Assembly (NCBI GenBank): GCA_039961635.1
Contig: JABRWB010000005.1
Span: 23,259-87,258 of the forward strand
From: a bacterium
GTDB taxonomy: Bacteria; 4484-113; JAGGVC01
Length of the DNA: 64,000 nt
Direction of reading: 5' to 3'
The position numbers and the translations under genes are program-made. Position 1 is the stretch's first letter, and every line of letters begins with the position of its first letter. Shown piece after piece: positions 41,240 through 50,710 of the stretch. The notes below the pieces were generated by a model that was not told the DNA's origin, ran no database searches, and saw only the letters and a list, made by a program, of their open reading frames with translations.

Positions 41240-44200
41240 TTGAGGCTTCATCCAGCGTTTTTATCAATGGCGCTCGCCCTCGCGGCGGCGGCGCTTCTTG
41301 TTTCCTGCGGCAAGGGCGGCGCGTCGCAACCGCCTTCCTCCACTCCGGCCGGCGCGCCCGCGGCCGACGCCGATCCCGGTGCGCGATACGTCCCCGGCGA
41401 CCCGGAGCTTGCTTCCGGGCTGCGGATTCTTCCCGATCCGGACGTGGACTCGCTTCCCCCGCCGCGCCGGCCGGCCGTCGCCGGAGTCGACTTCGCCGCC
41501 GACCGCTTCATCGCAATTTTCGAAAAATCCCCGCAGGCTCCCGCTCTCGCGCCGTACCTTACGGGCTCGCCCGAAGGGCAAGGCGACGACGCGGTGCGCC
41601 CGGACGACAACGCGCCGCTGGTGCGGCATCCTTATTTCCGCCAGGTCAGCGTCGCGCTCGCCCGGAAGTACGGACTTTCGCTTCACTCCCGCGTCTTCTA
41701 TAAGGACGTTAACTTTGCGGTGTATGAGGTGCCGGGCGTGGAAACCGCGGCCGACCTGGACGCGGCGATGCGCCGCGTCTTCGCCGAGAACGTGGGGCTC
41801 GTCCGCGAAGTCTGCTACGACTATTTCGTGAAGGCGGTCGGCCGCATCGGCGGATACGACTACGACCGGCTGCTCGAAAACAACCCCGCCGGGCTCAAAA
41901 GCGCATCGGAAAGCGCCGATACGGACAGGACGGCCAGCGCGCCTCCCAACGACCCGATGCACCTGAACAAGCGCGGCACCGACGGCGGCACATGGTGCAA
42001 CTGGCGCGTCAAGACGATTGACGGTCTGGCATGGGGCTACACGACCGGCTCGGCGGACGTCGTCGTGGCGGTGATAGACACGGGCGTGCGCTATACCCAC
42101 GAAGACCTCGCGGCGAACGCGATCGATCCGCAGAACGATCCGCCCTACAACGAGCCCGGCGTGCTGACCGACGTTATAAACAAGGACAACGATCCAAACG
42201 ACGACCACGGCCACGGCACCAATTGCGCGGGATGCGTAGGCGCGGTGGGAAACAACGGCAAGGGACTGGCCGGGATGAATCAGACCGTCACGATTCTTCC
42301 GGTCAAAGTGCTTTCGTCCGGCGGAAGCGGCAGCGATTCCCAGGTGGCGCAGGGGATGCTCATCGCGGACTACCTCGGCGCGGACGTGCTTTCACTTTCG
42401 CTCGGCGGAGACTTTCCCGATAGGACGACCCAGCTCGCCGCAAAACAATGCTGGCAGGACGGGCGCGTAATCGTGATCGCCGCGGGAAACGGCAACGTCA
42501 GCGCGCCGCACTATCCGGGCTATTACCACGAGGCGATCGCGGTAGGCGCGACGACGCTGGTCAATTCCAGCGACAACCAGGATTTTTCGCTTGTGGACGG
42601 CGAGCTTCCGGTCGATTCGCGGTTCGACGCGCGCGCGACGTTCAGTCATTACGGCGAATGGGTGGACATCGCCGCGCCGGGAGTGGAAGTGCGCACCACT
42701 GCAAGGTTCAGCGACTCGTCTTACACGGCCGCGACCGCTGGCACTAGCTTTTCCTGTCCGTACGTGGCGGGATGCGCCGCGCTTCTATTGGCGTACGACG
42801 ATTCGCTGACAAACGAGGACGTGCGCGCGGCTCTCCTGGGCGGCGCGACCGAAATGACGCATCTCAACAACGGCGCGAATCCGAAAGGATTCCTGAACGG
42901 TACGTCGAACGGCAACGTGCGGTTCTGCAACGTGAAAAACTCGCTCGACCTGGTCGACGCGGGGTTGGGTACGGCGCCCGACGTGGAATGGGACAATCCC
43001 GCGGACGGCGACACGGTTTCCGGAACGCAGGAAATCCGGATTGCCGTTTCGGGCGGCACCGGCAACGTGAATAGGGTCGAATTCGAAACTCAAACGCGAT
43101 TCCTCGGCGTCGTGACGGAGGAGGACGACGGTTTCTACCGGCTGGACTGGGACACGACCTTCGAATTCAACCGCGAAATGGAGCTATTCGCGAAGGTTTA
43201 CACGGACGAAGGCAGAATGAACCTTTCCTCAATCCATGTCACTCCCTCGAACGAACACTGGGAGCCGCCCGATTCGGAAGATTTCACCGGCGTCGGAAAC
43301 AACGCGATTCCAACCGGCTGGTACAAATTCGACGGCAACCAGGGAACGACGAACACATCTTGGGGAGCAGACGATACGGTTTTCTTCACCGACGCGCCGT
43401 CAATGCATTCGAGCGGTACGACGGGCAACTACGCGACGACCAGCAACGACTGGCTGTTCGCGCCGATAGTGGATTTGCGCGGGCATGCGGCGTCCACGGT
43501 GACGTTTCAGCGGCGCTATCAGACCTCCAACGGTTACGCGGCGTATTTCATTCTGACCGACGACGACGCGACGTACTGGGGCGACGGCTTCGCGAACGGA
43601 ACGATGCAGGAATGGGACGACTATTCCTACGACATGTCGCAGTTTGCAGGCAAGGAAGTACGGATTTTCTGGATACTTGAGGGTTCGGGAACAACCACCG
43701 CGCCCGGATTCTGGTTCGACGACCTCACGATTTCGGGACAGACCGGAACGCCTCCGGCGATTGAGATAACTTCGCCCTCCAACGGCGGGTCGGTGTCGGG
43801 CAAGGTTGCGATCGAAGTCACGGTCAGCGACGATACGGAATGGATAGGCATCGAACCTGTGCCGCCGGTTCTGGGCAATCTGATTTACTCGCCGATTCCC
43901 GATAACGACAGTGGAAACGACACCAAAACGTACACCGTTTATTGGGATTCCCGCTGGACGTACAACGGCGGCGCGCTTTTGACGCTTCGCGCCTACGACG
44001 ACGAGGACGAAGACGACATACGTGACGATCTTGTCGCGGCCGACTCCGTTTCGGTGAATGTTACGAACACGCATCGCAACCCGGACTGGCACGAAGGCTT
44101 CGAAAATATCACGACGCTCGGCGGATACTCGGGGGACGATTTCGACGGCGACTGGTTCATTTCGAGCAGCGGGACGAGCATATGGCGGATTACCGGCGAG

Positions 44201-44896
44201 GATTCGCATCTGGGCGGCAAGTGCGCCAAGATGGGGCCGTCCGCGTCCGGGGGAAACTACGGCGCGAACGAGTTCGACCAGCTTTATTCGCCCGTGCACG
44301 ACTGCTCCGGGGCGACGCGGCCGCACCTACGCATCTGGCACCGCGTCGACGTCGAAAATTCCGGCAGGGGAGACATTGCCAAAATCCTGCTCGTGCGTTA
44401 CGACGGAACAGACGATATGGAAACGCCGATCGCCGAATACCGCGACGACACCGCGCCCGCGGGCCAATGGAAGGAGCAATGGTTCAATTTGACGGATTTC
44501 AAGTCGGCCCCATTCCGGTTGAATTTCCTTTTCGACAGCGATTCGGATTCGAATTTCGGGACGGGATGGTTTGTTGACGATTACGAAATCCTGGACGCCG
44601 ATCCGCAGATCGATTCCATAACCGATCCTTCCGGCGCTCCCGGCAAGGCGGTAGTGATAAACGGCTCGAATTTCGGTAAAATCCAGGGAACCAGCACGGT
44701 CACTTTCGCCAAGGAGGGCGGGGGAAGAACGCAGGCGGCGGTGTCCTCCTGGGGGGAGGACGCGATCGCCGTAACCGTGCCGGCCGACGCCGCGAGCGGC
44801 GACGTGATCGTGACTGTGCTAGGATTTGAGTCCGCGGGCGAGTACTTTGGGGTGTCGCTCGCCCCGCCGAACCTGACGGGGATCGGGAAGATTTAA
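41240..44896 (+). CDS. Secreted S8 (subtilisin-family) serine protease lipoprotein
   Basis: I choose the TTG at 41240 (GAGGGG upstream; 1,218 aa), because the earlier start at 41144 would translate the heptamer repeat. Signal peptide ends ALAAAALLVSC (lipobox). A propeptide-like region of about 200 residues follows. The catalytic triad is clear: Asp in VVVAVIDTGVRYTHED (about 279), His in DDHGHGTNCAG (about 323) and Ser in TAGTSFSCPYVAGCAA (about 501). Later beta domains include MAM/jelly-roll-like units (WLFAPIVDLRG, WFDDLTISG) and a last IPT domain ending PPNLTGIGKI. It heads an operon with the cohesin-like lipoprotein, M6 protease and two IPT proteins. Confidence 0.88.
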   Translation: MRLHPAFLSMALALAAAALLVSCGKGGASQPPSSTPAGAPAADADPGARYVPGDPELASGLRILPDPDVDSLPPPRRPAVAGVDFAADRFIAIFEKSPQAPALAPYLTGSPEGQGDDAVRPDDNAPLVRHPYFRQVSVALARKYGLSLHSRVFYKDVNFAVYEVPGVETAADLDAAMRRVFAENVGLVREVCYDYFVKAVGRIGGYDYDRLLENNPAGLKSASESADTDRTASAPPNDPMHLNKRGTDGGTWCNWRVKTIDGLAWGYTTGSADVVVAVIDTGVRYTHEDLAANAIDPQNDPPYNEPGVLTDVINKDNDPNDDHGHGTNCAGCVGAVGNNGKGLAGMNQTVTILPVKVLSSGGSGSDSQVAQGMLIADYLGADVLSLSLGGDFPDRTTQLAAKQCWQDGRVIVIAAGNGNVSAPHYPGYYHEAIAVGATTLVNSSDNQDFSLVDGELPVDSRFDARATFSHYGEWVDIAAPGVEVRTTARFSDSSYTAATAGTSFSCPYVAGCAALLLAYDDSLTNEDVRAALLGGATEMTHLNNGANPKGFLNGTSNGNVRFCNVKNSLDLVDAGLGTAPDVEWDNPADGDTVSGTQEIRIAVSGGTGNVNRVEFETQTRFLGVVTEEDDGFYRLDWDTTFEFNREMELFAKVYTDEGRMNLSSIHVTPSNEHWEPPDSEDFTGVGNNAIPTGWYKFDGNQGTTNTSWGADDTVFFTDAPSMHSSGTTGNYATTSNDWLFAPIVDLRGHAASTVTFQRRYQTSNGYAAYFILTDDDATYWGDGFANGTMQEWDDYSYDMSQFAGKEVRIFWILEGSGTTTAPGFWFDDLTISGQTGTPPAIEITSPSNGGSVSGKVAIEVTVSDDTEWIGIEPVPPVLGNLIYSPIPDNDSGNDTKTYTVYWDSRWTYNGGALLTLRAYDDEDEDDIRDDLVAADSVSVNVTNTHRNPDWHEGFENITTLGGYSGDDFDGDWFISSSGTSIWRITGEDSHLGGKCAKMGPSASGGNYGANEFDQLYSPVHDCSGATRPHLRIWHRVDVENSGRGDIAKILLVRYDGTDDMETPIAEYRDDTAPAGQWKEQWFNLTDFKSAPFRLNFLFDSDSDSNFGTGWFVDDYEILDADPQIDSITDPSGAPGKAVVINGSNFGKIQGTSTVTFAKEGGGRTQAAVSSWGEDAIAVTVPADAASGDVIVTVLGFESAGEYFGVSLAPPNLTGIGKI

Positions 44897-44911
44897 CCCG
44901 CACTTTGCGGG
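44897..44911 (+). promoter_or_regulatory. Intercistronic hairpin
   Basis: CCCGC-ACTTT-GCGGG starts right after the protease stop and lies about 16 nt before the cohesin-gene start. A similar hairpin follows the M6 gene (49051-49067). It may attenuate or stabilise the operon mRNA. Confidence 0.4.
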
Positions 44912-44926
44912 ATTGGCGGAGGAATA

Positions 44927-45514
44927 ATGCGAAGACTGCATTGGATGGCGCTTGGAATAGCCGCGGCGCTGCTTTTCGCCGCGCTGGCATCGTGCGGGCG
45001 CGGGCACAGGGCGCCGGTCTCCGGTCAAATCGGCCGCGGCGGGGCGCCTCTGCAAAGCGCGGACGACGCGCCCGGTGCAGGACACAAAATCCCCGATAGA
45101 ACCGCTTTGTCCGTGATTTGGCCGTCGCTTGCGGGCAGCGAAGCCGGAGCCGAATTCGACGTCGCGATAAGGCTGGCGAATCCGGGCGGCGTTTTCCAGG
45201 GATGCGGCAGGCTGGTTTACGATGCGGCGATGGTCGAGCCGGTTTCGGCCCGGCGTGGGGCGTTTCTTCCTTCCGAGGCCGTCGCCTTTGTCAAAACCGA
45301 TGTCGGCGGGTACGTCCCTTACGCGTTTACAGGCAGGGAAGGATCGGGCGCGCTTCCGGCGGGGGAAGGCGACATTTTCGTCGTCCGGTTCAGGCTCAAA
45401 AGCGAAGGCGCTCCTAAGTTCGGCCTGCGCAACGAAGCGGAGTTTCTGCAATTGCGAAACGACAAGGGGCAGAGGATTCCGTTCGACCTCGCGACGGAGG
45501 TGACCGCGCGATGA
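44927..45514 (+). CDS. Cohesin-like domain lipoprotein
   Basis: The product is 195 aa, with SD GGCGGAGGAAT. The signal peptide ends AALLFAALASC (lipobox), followed by a Gly/Ala/Pro linker. Residues about 60-190 read like a cohesin/CBM2-type jelly roll: GSEAGAEFDVAIRLANPGGV, GCGRLVYDAAMVEPVSARRG, AFTGREGSGALPAGEGDIFV, VRFRLKSEGAPKFGLRNEAE. In cellulosomal systems cohesins bind dockerins. Dockerin-like repeats are present in four proteins of this window, including one in this operon. The domain call is from pattern only and could equally be another jelly roll. Its stop overlaps the M6 protease start (ATGA). Confidence 0.55.
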   Translation: MRRLHWMALGIAAALLFAALASCGRGHRAPVSGQIGRGGAPLQSADDAPGAGHKIPDRTALSVIWPSLAGSEAGAEFDVAIRLANPGGVFQGCGRLVYDAAMVEPVSARRGAFLPSEAVAFVKTDVGGYVPYAFTGREGSGALPAGEGDIFVVRFRLKSEGAPKFGLRNEAEFLQLRNDKGQRIPFDLATEVTAR

Positions 45515-48500
45515 TTCACCTCCGGCGCTCGACTCTCGACTTTGGACCATCGGCTGTGAACGGGCGCACGCAGTGCGCCCCTACGCCGCTGCCCGCTGCT
45601 CACTGCTCCCGGTTTCGGATACCGCTTTTCATCGTGGCGGTATTGGCTTTTGCGCTGTGCGGCCAATTCCCGGTTCGGGCGATGGAGCCTCCCCCTCCGG
45701 GGATGATCGACGAGATGCGGCAGGCGGGCGAGCTCGACCGGGCGATAAAATTCGCCGAGCGGATCGGGAACCACAGGATGAAGGTTCCGGCGCTGGCGGC
45801 GGAGGAGCAAGGCGCGGATCCACAGACGATCGCCGACAGGATTTCGCAGAGCTACGGGATGACGCTCGACGGCAGGGAGCCGAGCGCGCTCGGAGCGCAA
45901 TCGCCGGCCGATCTCAAATGGCTGAAGCTGGACAAAAACCGCGATCGCGTCGTGGACGAGCGAGATGTTCTTGCGCTCGGATTCCCGGAGCCGAAGGTGG
46001 CGGCAACGCTGCCGTCGCTGGGCACATCGGAAACATTCTGTTTGATAATAGAGTTTCCGGACTACGACAACTGGTTTTCAAAAGCGGAGTTCGAAAGCAA
46101 GCTGTTCGGCGCGGGGGACACGAGCTATTACTACCGCGGGCTTAAATATTATTACGGGCAGGCGTCGTATTCGCAGCTGACGATTGACGGCAGCGTTTAC
46201 GGCTGGTACACCGCCGCGCACAACCGCGCGTGGTACCACCCGAACGACAACAACGACTATCCCGAAGACGACCTGCGCCGCGAGCAGCTGATATTCGAAG
46301 CGATTGACGCCGCGGACGCGGCGGGCGAGGATTTTTCGCAGTACGACAACGACGGCGACGGGTACGTTGACTATTTCCTGGTCGTCTGGACGGGGCCGCA
46401 CGGCAACTGGGCGACCTTTTGGTGGGGCTACCAGACGAGCATTTACGTTCTCGCGAACAAAACGGTGGACGGAGTGCGGTTCGGCACATACTCCTGGCAG
46501 TGGGAGCAGTATTACGGCTTCAGCCAGCAGCCGCCGAACCCGTCCAAATGGGATCCGCTGGTCACCATTCACGAAACCGGCCACGCGCTCGGACTCCCGG
46601 ACTATTACGACTACGACGGCAGCCAGGGGCCGGACGGCGGCGTGGGGCGGCTGGACATGATGGACGGCAACTGGGGGGATCACAATTCGTTCAGCAAATA
46701 CGTGCTCGGCTGGCTTACGCCGACGGTCGCGTTCACGAACTTCAACGACGAGCAGCTTTCGAAGTCGAATGCGAACGGCGACGCGGTTATCTTCATGCCC
46801 GGATTCGATCCGGTAATGCCCTGGTCGGAATACTTCATCGCGCAAAACCGGTACCGCGAAGGCATAGACCAGACGTATCCGACGGACGGGCTTTTGCTGT
46901 GGCATGTCGACGCCAATGTGGACAAACGCGGCAACGCGCTTTGGGACAACTCGTATACTTCCCACAAGCTCCTTCGGCTGATGGAGGCCGACGGCCTTGA
47001 AGAAATCGAAACCGGCGACGGCAACGCGGACGCGGGCGATTTTTATCAAAGCGGCGAGCAGCTGACTCCCACATCCACGCCGAATTCGAACAAATACGAC
47101 GGCTCAAATCCCGGCATCAATTGCACCGATATTTCCGCTGCAGGCCAGAACATGACGGCCGACTTCACGCTTTACACCAGCAATCCGCCGACCGTGTCCA
47201 TTGACGATCCTTCGCCCGGAACCGTATCGGGCGACGTGCCGGTGACGATCACCGCGACGGACGACGGCACGGTGGACAAGGTTCAGCTCCTGATCGACGG
47301 ATTGATAGTCAAGGAATGGACGAGCGGCCCGTACGAATACAGCTGGAATTCACGCGTCGATTTCAACAAATCCTTGAATCTCGTCGCGCGTGCATGGGAT
47401 GACGAACTGCAGGTCGGAAGCGACACGATTTCCGTGACCGTCAGCAACACGGGCGTGACGAGCGTTTTCGACGATTTCGAAGGGACGACCGACAACGGCC
47501 TCGCCAAGTGGCGCGTGATAAACGACGCGAATGTCTCGCAGGGCGCGTACACGCATTGGAACACGCGCACCAGTCCGGGCTCTCCCACTCCGATGGGCAG
47601 CGGCAAGGAAGCGTACGTAAAGTCGTCCGACATTACGGTCACGCATACCGCAAGCGACCATCTGCGAAGCCAGCGGATAAACGCGACCGGATTCACCCGT
47701 CCCGTGCAGGTGAAGTTCTTTTACCGCACCGGCGACTACTACGGCAATACGGGCGTATTGACGCTATGGGCGACGACGGACAACGGCGCGACCTGGGAAA
47801 AGCTCGATTCGCTTGCGAACAACAACAACTGGTCGCTGTATACGAGGACGTTCGATTACGCCGGCGAGACGGTTTACTTCAAGCTGAGCTACACGGGCAG
47901 CTTCCGCGAGAACCAGAACAGCGGCCGAAGCGCGAACATTGACAACTTCTACATCAGGGAGTGTCCCAGCAATCCGCCGACCGCTTCGTTCACCAATCCA
48001 TCCGACGGCTCCGACGTTTCGGGCAGCCAGGATTTCGACGTAAGCGCATCGGACGACGGAACGGTCGCGAAAGTGCTGTTTTATTTGAACGGAACGCTTG
48101 TGTCCACCGACACTTCCGCGCCGTGGCGTTACACGCGCAACACGCTGAACGACGACAACCATCCCGAAATCGTCGTGATGGCGTACGCGATCGACAACGA
48201 CGACATCGCGTCCGACCACGCCGAAATTACCGTCGCGTTCAAAAACGCAAGGCCGTTCCCGGCTTCCGACGATCTCGAAGGCGGAACCGGCGAATGGAGC
48301 GTCACGAACGACGGCCAGCAGCCCGAGTGGATTTACTCGACCACCCAGAGCAACTCCGCGTCGCACTCGTACGGCTGGGAAGGCTCGGGCTGGCAGACGT
48401 ACAACTGGGACCAGTTGGTGTACAAGGGAGAAACTCCGTCGTCGGGTTACCAGACAATCGACCTTTCCGGCAGCGGCGTTTCCAGTCCCGTGCTCAAGTA

Positions 48501-49044
48501 TTATTTGAAGGCCGATTTTCCGTCGAACGGATACATCAGGATTTATTTCTATTCGACGTGGCTCGGATGGACGACGATCGACATAGTCAGCGCGGACTCC
48601 GCAAGCTGGACGCAGAAAAGCGTTCCTCTGGATCAGTTCATAGGCCATTCCGGCCGCATCGTCTTTTACGCGGCGAATTCAAACGCGATAAACGGCACGG
48701 GCGTTTGGATAGACGACATTTCCGTCGACAACGGCGCGCCGTTCATTACTTCGGTCACCCCGAACCGCGCCAAGGTCGGCGACGAAATCACGATTGCGGG
48801 CTCCGCATTCGGCTCTACGCAGAGCGGCGGCGAAGTGCGCTTCAACGACGGCTCCGGCGGATACGTATCGCAATCCACGGTGACCAGCTGGAGCAACACC
48901 GAAATCGTCTGCGACGTACCCGCGGGAGCGAAGTCGCACGCGACCGACGGCGTCTGGGTGCACAAGGGATCTGACGATTCCAACAAGAAGCAGTTCACGG
49001 TGATACTTCCCAGCCCGAATCTGGGCGGACTCGATCAACTTTAG
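45511..49044 (+). CDS. Secreted M6-family (immune inhibitor A-like) metalloprotease
   Basis: The product is 1,177 aa, the start overlapping the previous stop (ATGA). The N-terminus contains residues encoded by a palindromic repeat (NGRTQCAPT), then a signal peptide FIVAVLAFALCGQFPVRA. The catalytic domain has the zinc motif TIHETGHALGLPDYYDYDG (about 350-370), with supporting SQLTIDGSVYGWYT and MMDGNWGDHNSFSKYVLGWL, as in InhA. An EF-hand-like DNDGDGYVDYF is nearby. Downstream are Ig-like/MAM-type modules and a last IPT domain ending PSPNLGGLDQL. Zinc-dependent cleavage of extracellular proteins is the known activity of the family. Confidence 0.87.
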   Translation: MIHLRRSTLDFGPSAVNGRTQCAPTPLPAAHCSRFRIPLFIVAVLAFALCGQFPVRAMEPPPPGMIDEMRQAGELDRAIKFAERIGNHRMKVPALAAEEQGADPQTIADRISQSYGMTLDGREPSALGAQSPADLKWLKLDKNRDRVVDERDVLALGFPEPKVAATLPSLGTSETFCLIIEFPDYDNWFSKAEFESKLFGAGDTSYYYRGLKYYYGQASYSQLTIDGSVYGWYTAAHNRAWYHPNDNNDYPEDDLRREQLIFEAIDAADAAGEDFSQYDNDGDGYVDYFLVVWTGPHGNWATFWWGYQTSIYVLANKTVDGVRFGTYSWQWEQYYGFSQQPPNPSKWDPLVTIHETGHALGLPDYYDYDGSQGPDGGVGRLDMMDGNWGDHNSFSKYVLGWLTPTVAFTNFNDEQLSKSNANGDAVIFMPGFDPVMPWSEYFIAQNRYREGIDQTYPTDGLLLWHVDANVDKRGNALWDNSYTSHKLLRLMEADGLEEIETGDGNADAGDFYQSGEQLTPTSTPNSNKYDGSNPGINCTDISAAGQNMTADFTLYTSNPPTVSIDDPSPGTVSGDVPVTITATDDGTVDKVQLLIDGLIVKEWTSGPYEYSWNSRVDFNKSLNLVARAWDDELQVGSDTISVTVSNTGVTSVFDDFEGTTDNGLAKWRVINDANVSQGAYTHWNTRTSPGSPTPMGSGKEAYVKSSDITVTHTASDHLRSQRINATGFTRPVQVKFFYRTGDYYGNTGVLTLWATTDNGATWEKLDSLANNNNWSLYTRTFDYAGETVYFKLSYTGSFRENQNSGRSANIDNFYIRECPSNPPTASFTNPSDGSDVSGSQDFDVSASDDGTVAKVLFYLNGTLVSTDTSAPWRYTRNTLNDDNHPEIVVMAYAIDNDDIASDHAEITVAFKNARPFPASDDLEGGTGEWSVTNDGQQPEWIYSTTQSNSASHSYGWEGSGWQTYNWDQLVYKGETPSSGYQTIDLSGSGVSSPVLKYYLKADFPSNGYIRIYFYSTWLGWTTIDIVSADSASWTQKSVPLDQFIGHSGRIVFYAANSNAINGTGVWIDDISVDNGAPFITSVTPNRAKVGDEITIAGSAFGSTQSGGEVRFNDGSGGYVSQSTVTSWSNTEIVCDVPAGAKSHATDGVWVHKGSDDSNKKQFTVILPSPNLGGLDQL
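45561..45584. repeat. 24-bp palindromic repeat in the M6 gene (inverted copy of 13856-13879)
   Basis: It contains GGGCGCACGCAGTGCGCCC and is translated in frame between the start codon and the signal peptide. Confidence 0.8.
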
Positions 49045-49050
49045 GCTTCA

Positions 49051-49067
49051 TCCCGCGCCTCGCGGGA
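49051..49067 (+). promoter_or_regulatory. Intercistronic hairpin
   Basis: TCCCGCG-CCT-CGCGGGA lies between the M6 stop and the SD (AAGGAGG) of the next gene, mirroring the hairpin at 44897-44911. Confidence 0.4.
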
Positions 49068-49081
49068 CAAGGAGGATCAAG

Positions 49082-50701
49082 ATGTGCAAATTATTGGGGA
49101 CGATTTTGATTGCGGCGGCGGCCGCGCTTGCATTATCCTGCGGGGGGGGAGGCTCTCCCGCGCCGGACCGGCCCGATCCGGTTCCCGGCCCGTCCAAACC
49201 CGCCGGCCCGCCCGTGGATACGGACAGCACCCAGCAATCGGGCCGCGATGGATTCACGGCGGAAATTATCAAAGACACGAGCGGCCTTCCGACGGGCGTT
49301 CGACTTACCTGGGACTGGCAGTCCGAGGCGGACGGCGGATACAACGTATACCGCGACACAAATCCGATGGAAGACGGCTTGGGAGATCCCGACCTCAAAA
49401 TCACGGATACGCCGATCGAAAATCCCGCCTCCGGGCCCGACGTCACATATGACGACCTGGACTTCGATCCGGATACCGCGGGCAACCAGCCGCCGACGTG
49501 GGGCGAGACTTACTATTACCGCGTGACGAACATCAACGACACGAACGACGAGAGCGACGTGTCGAACGAGCTGAACATCACGATCGGCGCGGCGATAGAC
49601 AGCTTCAATCCGGGCAACGCAAGCATCCTGGACGCGGTCACGGTGGAAGGCGAAGGCTTCGGAGACAGCCAGGAAGGCGGCGACAAGGTTCAGTTCCACG
49701 ATACTTCCACGACTTGGATCGACGCGACCGTAACCTCCTGGAGCGACACCGCGATTGACGTCACTGTGCCCGTCGGAGCGATCACCGGGCATGTCCGCGT
49801 GGTTCTCGAAGGAACGCAGAACATCGAATCCACGACGAATTTCACCGTCGATCCCCCGGCGATTACAAACTTGTCTTCCGGAAGCGGACGCGTCGGCGAC
49901 ACGATAACGATCACCGGCACCGATTTCGAAAACGACCGCACGACAGCGCAGGGCAAGGTTTTCTTCGGAAGCGTCGAGGCGGCTTCGGGCGATTACGTCA
50001 GTTGGTCGGATACTTCGATCCAAGTCAAAGTTCCCACAAACGCCGTTTCCAACGGCGACGTCAAAGTGAAGACCGGCAACAACGAAAGCAACGTCGTCGG
50101 TTTCGACGTTCTTCCCAAGATAACGGACGCCGATCCCAATCCGGAGGAAATCGGCGAAAACGTGACGATTACCGGCTTCACCTTCGGCAGCTCGCAGGGC
50201 GACAGTTTCGTGGAATTCGGAACGGAAACCGCCACGATCACGAGCTGGTCTTCGACGTCCATAGAGTTGACGGTTCCCGGCGACATATCCGGCAATGTGA
50301 ATATCAAAGTCACGGTCAAAGCGGACGTCAGCGGCGACAGCGGCCTGGAAACACTCGAAAGCAACCTTTTCTCGTGGAACGTCAAGCCTTCGATTTCATC
50401 GCTTTCGAACAACCGGCGCACCGTCCAGCAGCAGCTCACGATCAACGGCGACGGATTCGGCGCATCCCGCGGAACCAGCACCGTATGGTTCGACAACGGA
50501 ACGCCGTCCAATTTCACGGACGATTCCGAGGTTCCAAGCGATGATTACGTCAGCTGGAGCCAAACAGCGATCACGATTGAGATTCCCGACACCGCCAAAA
50601 CCGGAAGCGTTTACGTCAAGGTCGCAAACGTTTCGAGCGACGGCGAGAGCATCACCATCGTTCTTCCGCCTCCCAATCTGGGGGGCGCAGGCCAGATTTA
50701 A
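49082..50701 (+). CDS. IPT/TIG-repeat lipoprotein
   Basis: The product is 539 aa; the ATG follows AAGGAGGATCAAG. Signal and lipobox are LIAAAAALALSC, then a Gly/Pro-rich linker. A fibronectin-like domain (TGVRLTWDWQSEADGGYNVY) is followed by four IPT/TIG domains, each opening with a proline-rich strand and GxxVTIxGxxFG, for example DAVTVEGEGFGDSQ, GDTITITGTDFENDR, GENVTITGFTFGSSQ and QQLTINGDGFGASRG. The protein ends PPPNLGGAGQI, the tail shared with the S8 and M6 proteases. It is probably an extracellular adhesive or scaffold component; no catalytic motif is visible. Confidence 0.8.
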   Translation: MCKLLGTILIAAAAALALSCGGGGSPAPDRPDPVPGPSKPAGPPVDTDSTQQSGRDGFTAEIIKDTSGLPTGVRLTWDWQSEADGGYNVYRDTNPMEDGLGDPDLKITDTPIENPASGPDVTYDDLDFDPDTAGNQPPTWGETYYYRVTNINDTNDESDVSNELNITIGAAIDSFNPGNASILDAVTVEGEGFGDSQEGGDKVQFHDTSTTWIDATVTSWSDTAIDVTVPVGAITGHVRVVLEGTQNIESTTNFTVDPPAITNLSSGSGRVGDTITITGTDFENDRTTAQGKVFFGSVEAASGDYVSWSDTSIQVKVPTNAVSNGDVKVKTGNNESNVVGFDVLPKITDADPNPEEIGENVTITGFTFGSSQGDSFVEFGTETATITSWSSTSIELTVPGDISGNVNIKVTVKADVSGDSGLETLESNLFSWNVKPSISSLSNNRRTVQQQLTINGDGFGASRGTSTVWFDNGTPSNFTDDSEVPSDDYVSWSQTAITIEIPDTAKTGSVYVKVANVSSDGESITIVLPPPNLGGAGQI

Positions 50702-50710
50702 GGAATTGAA

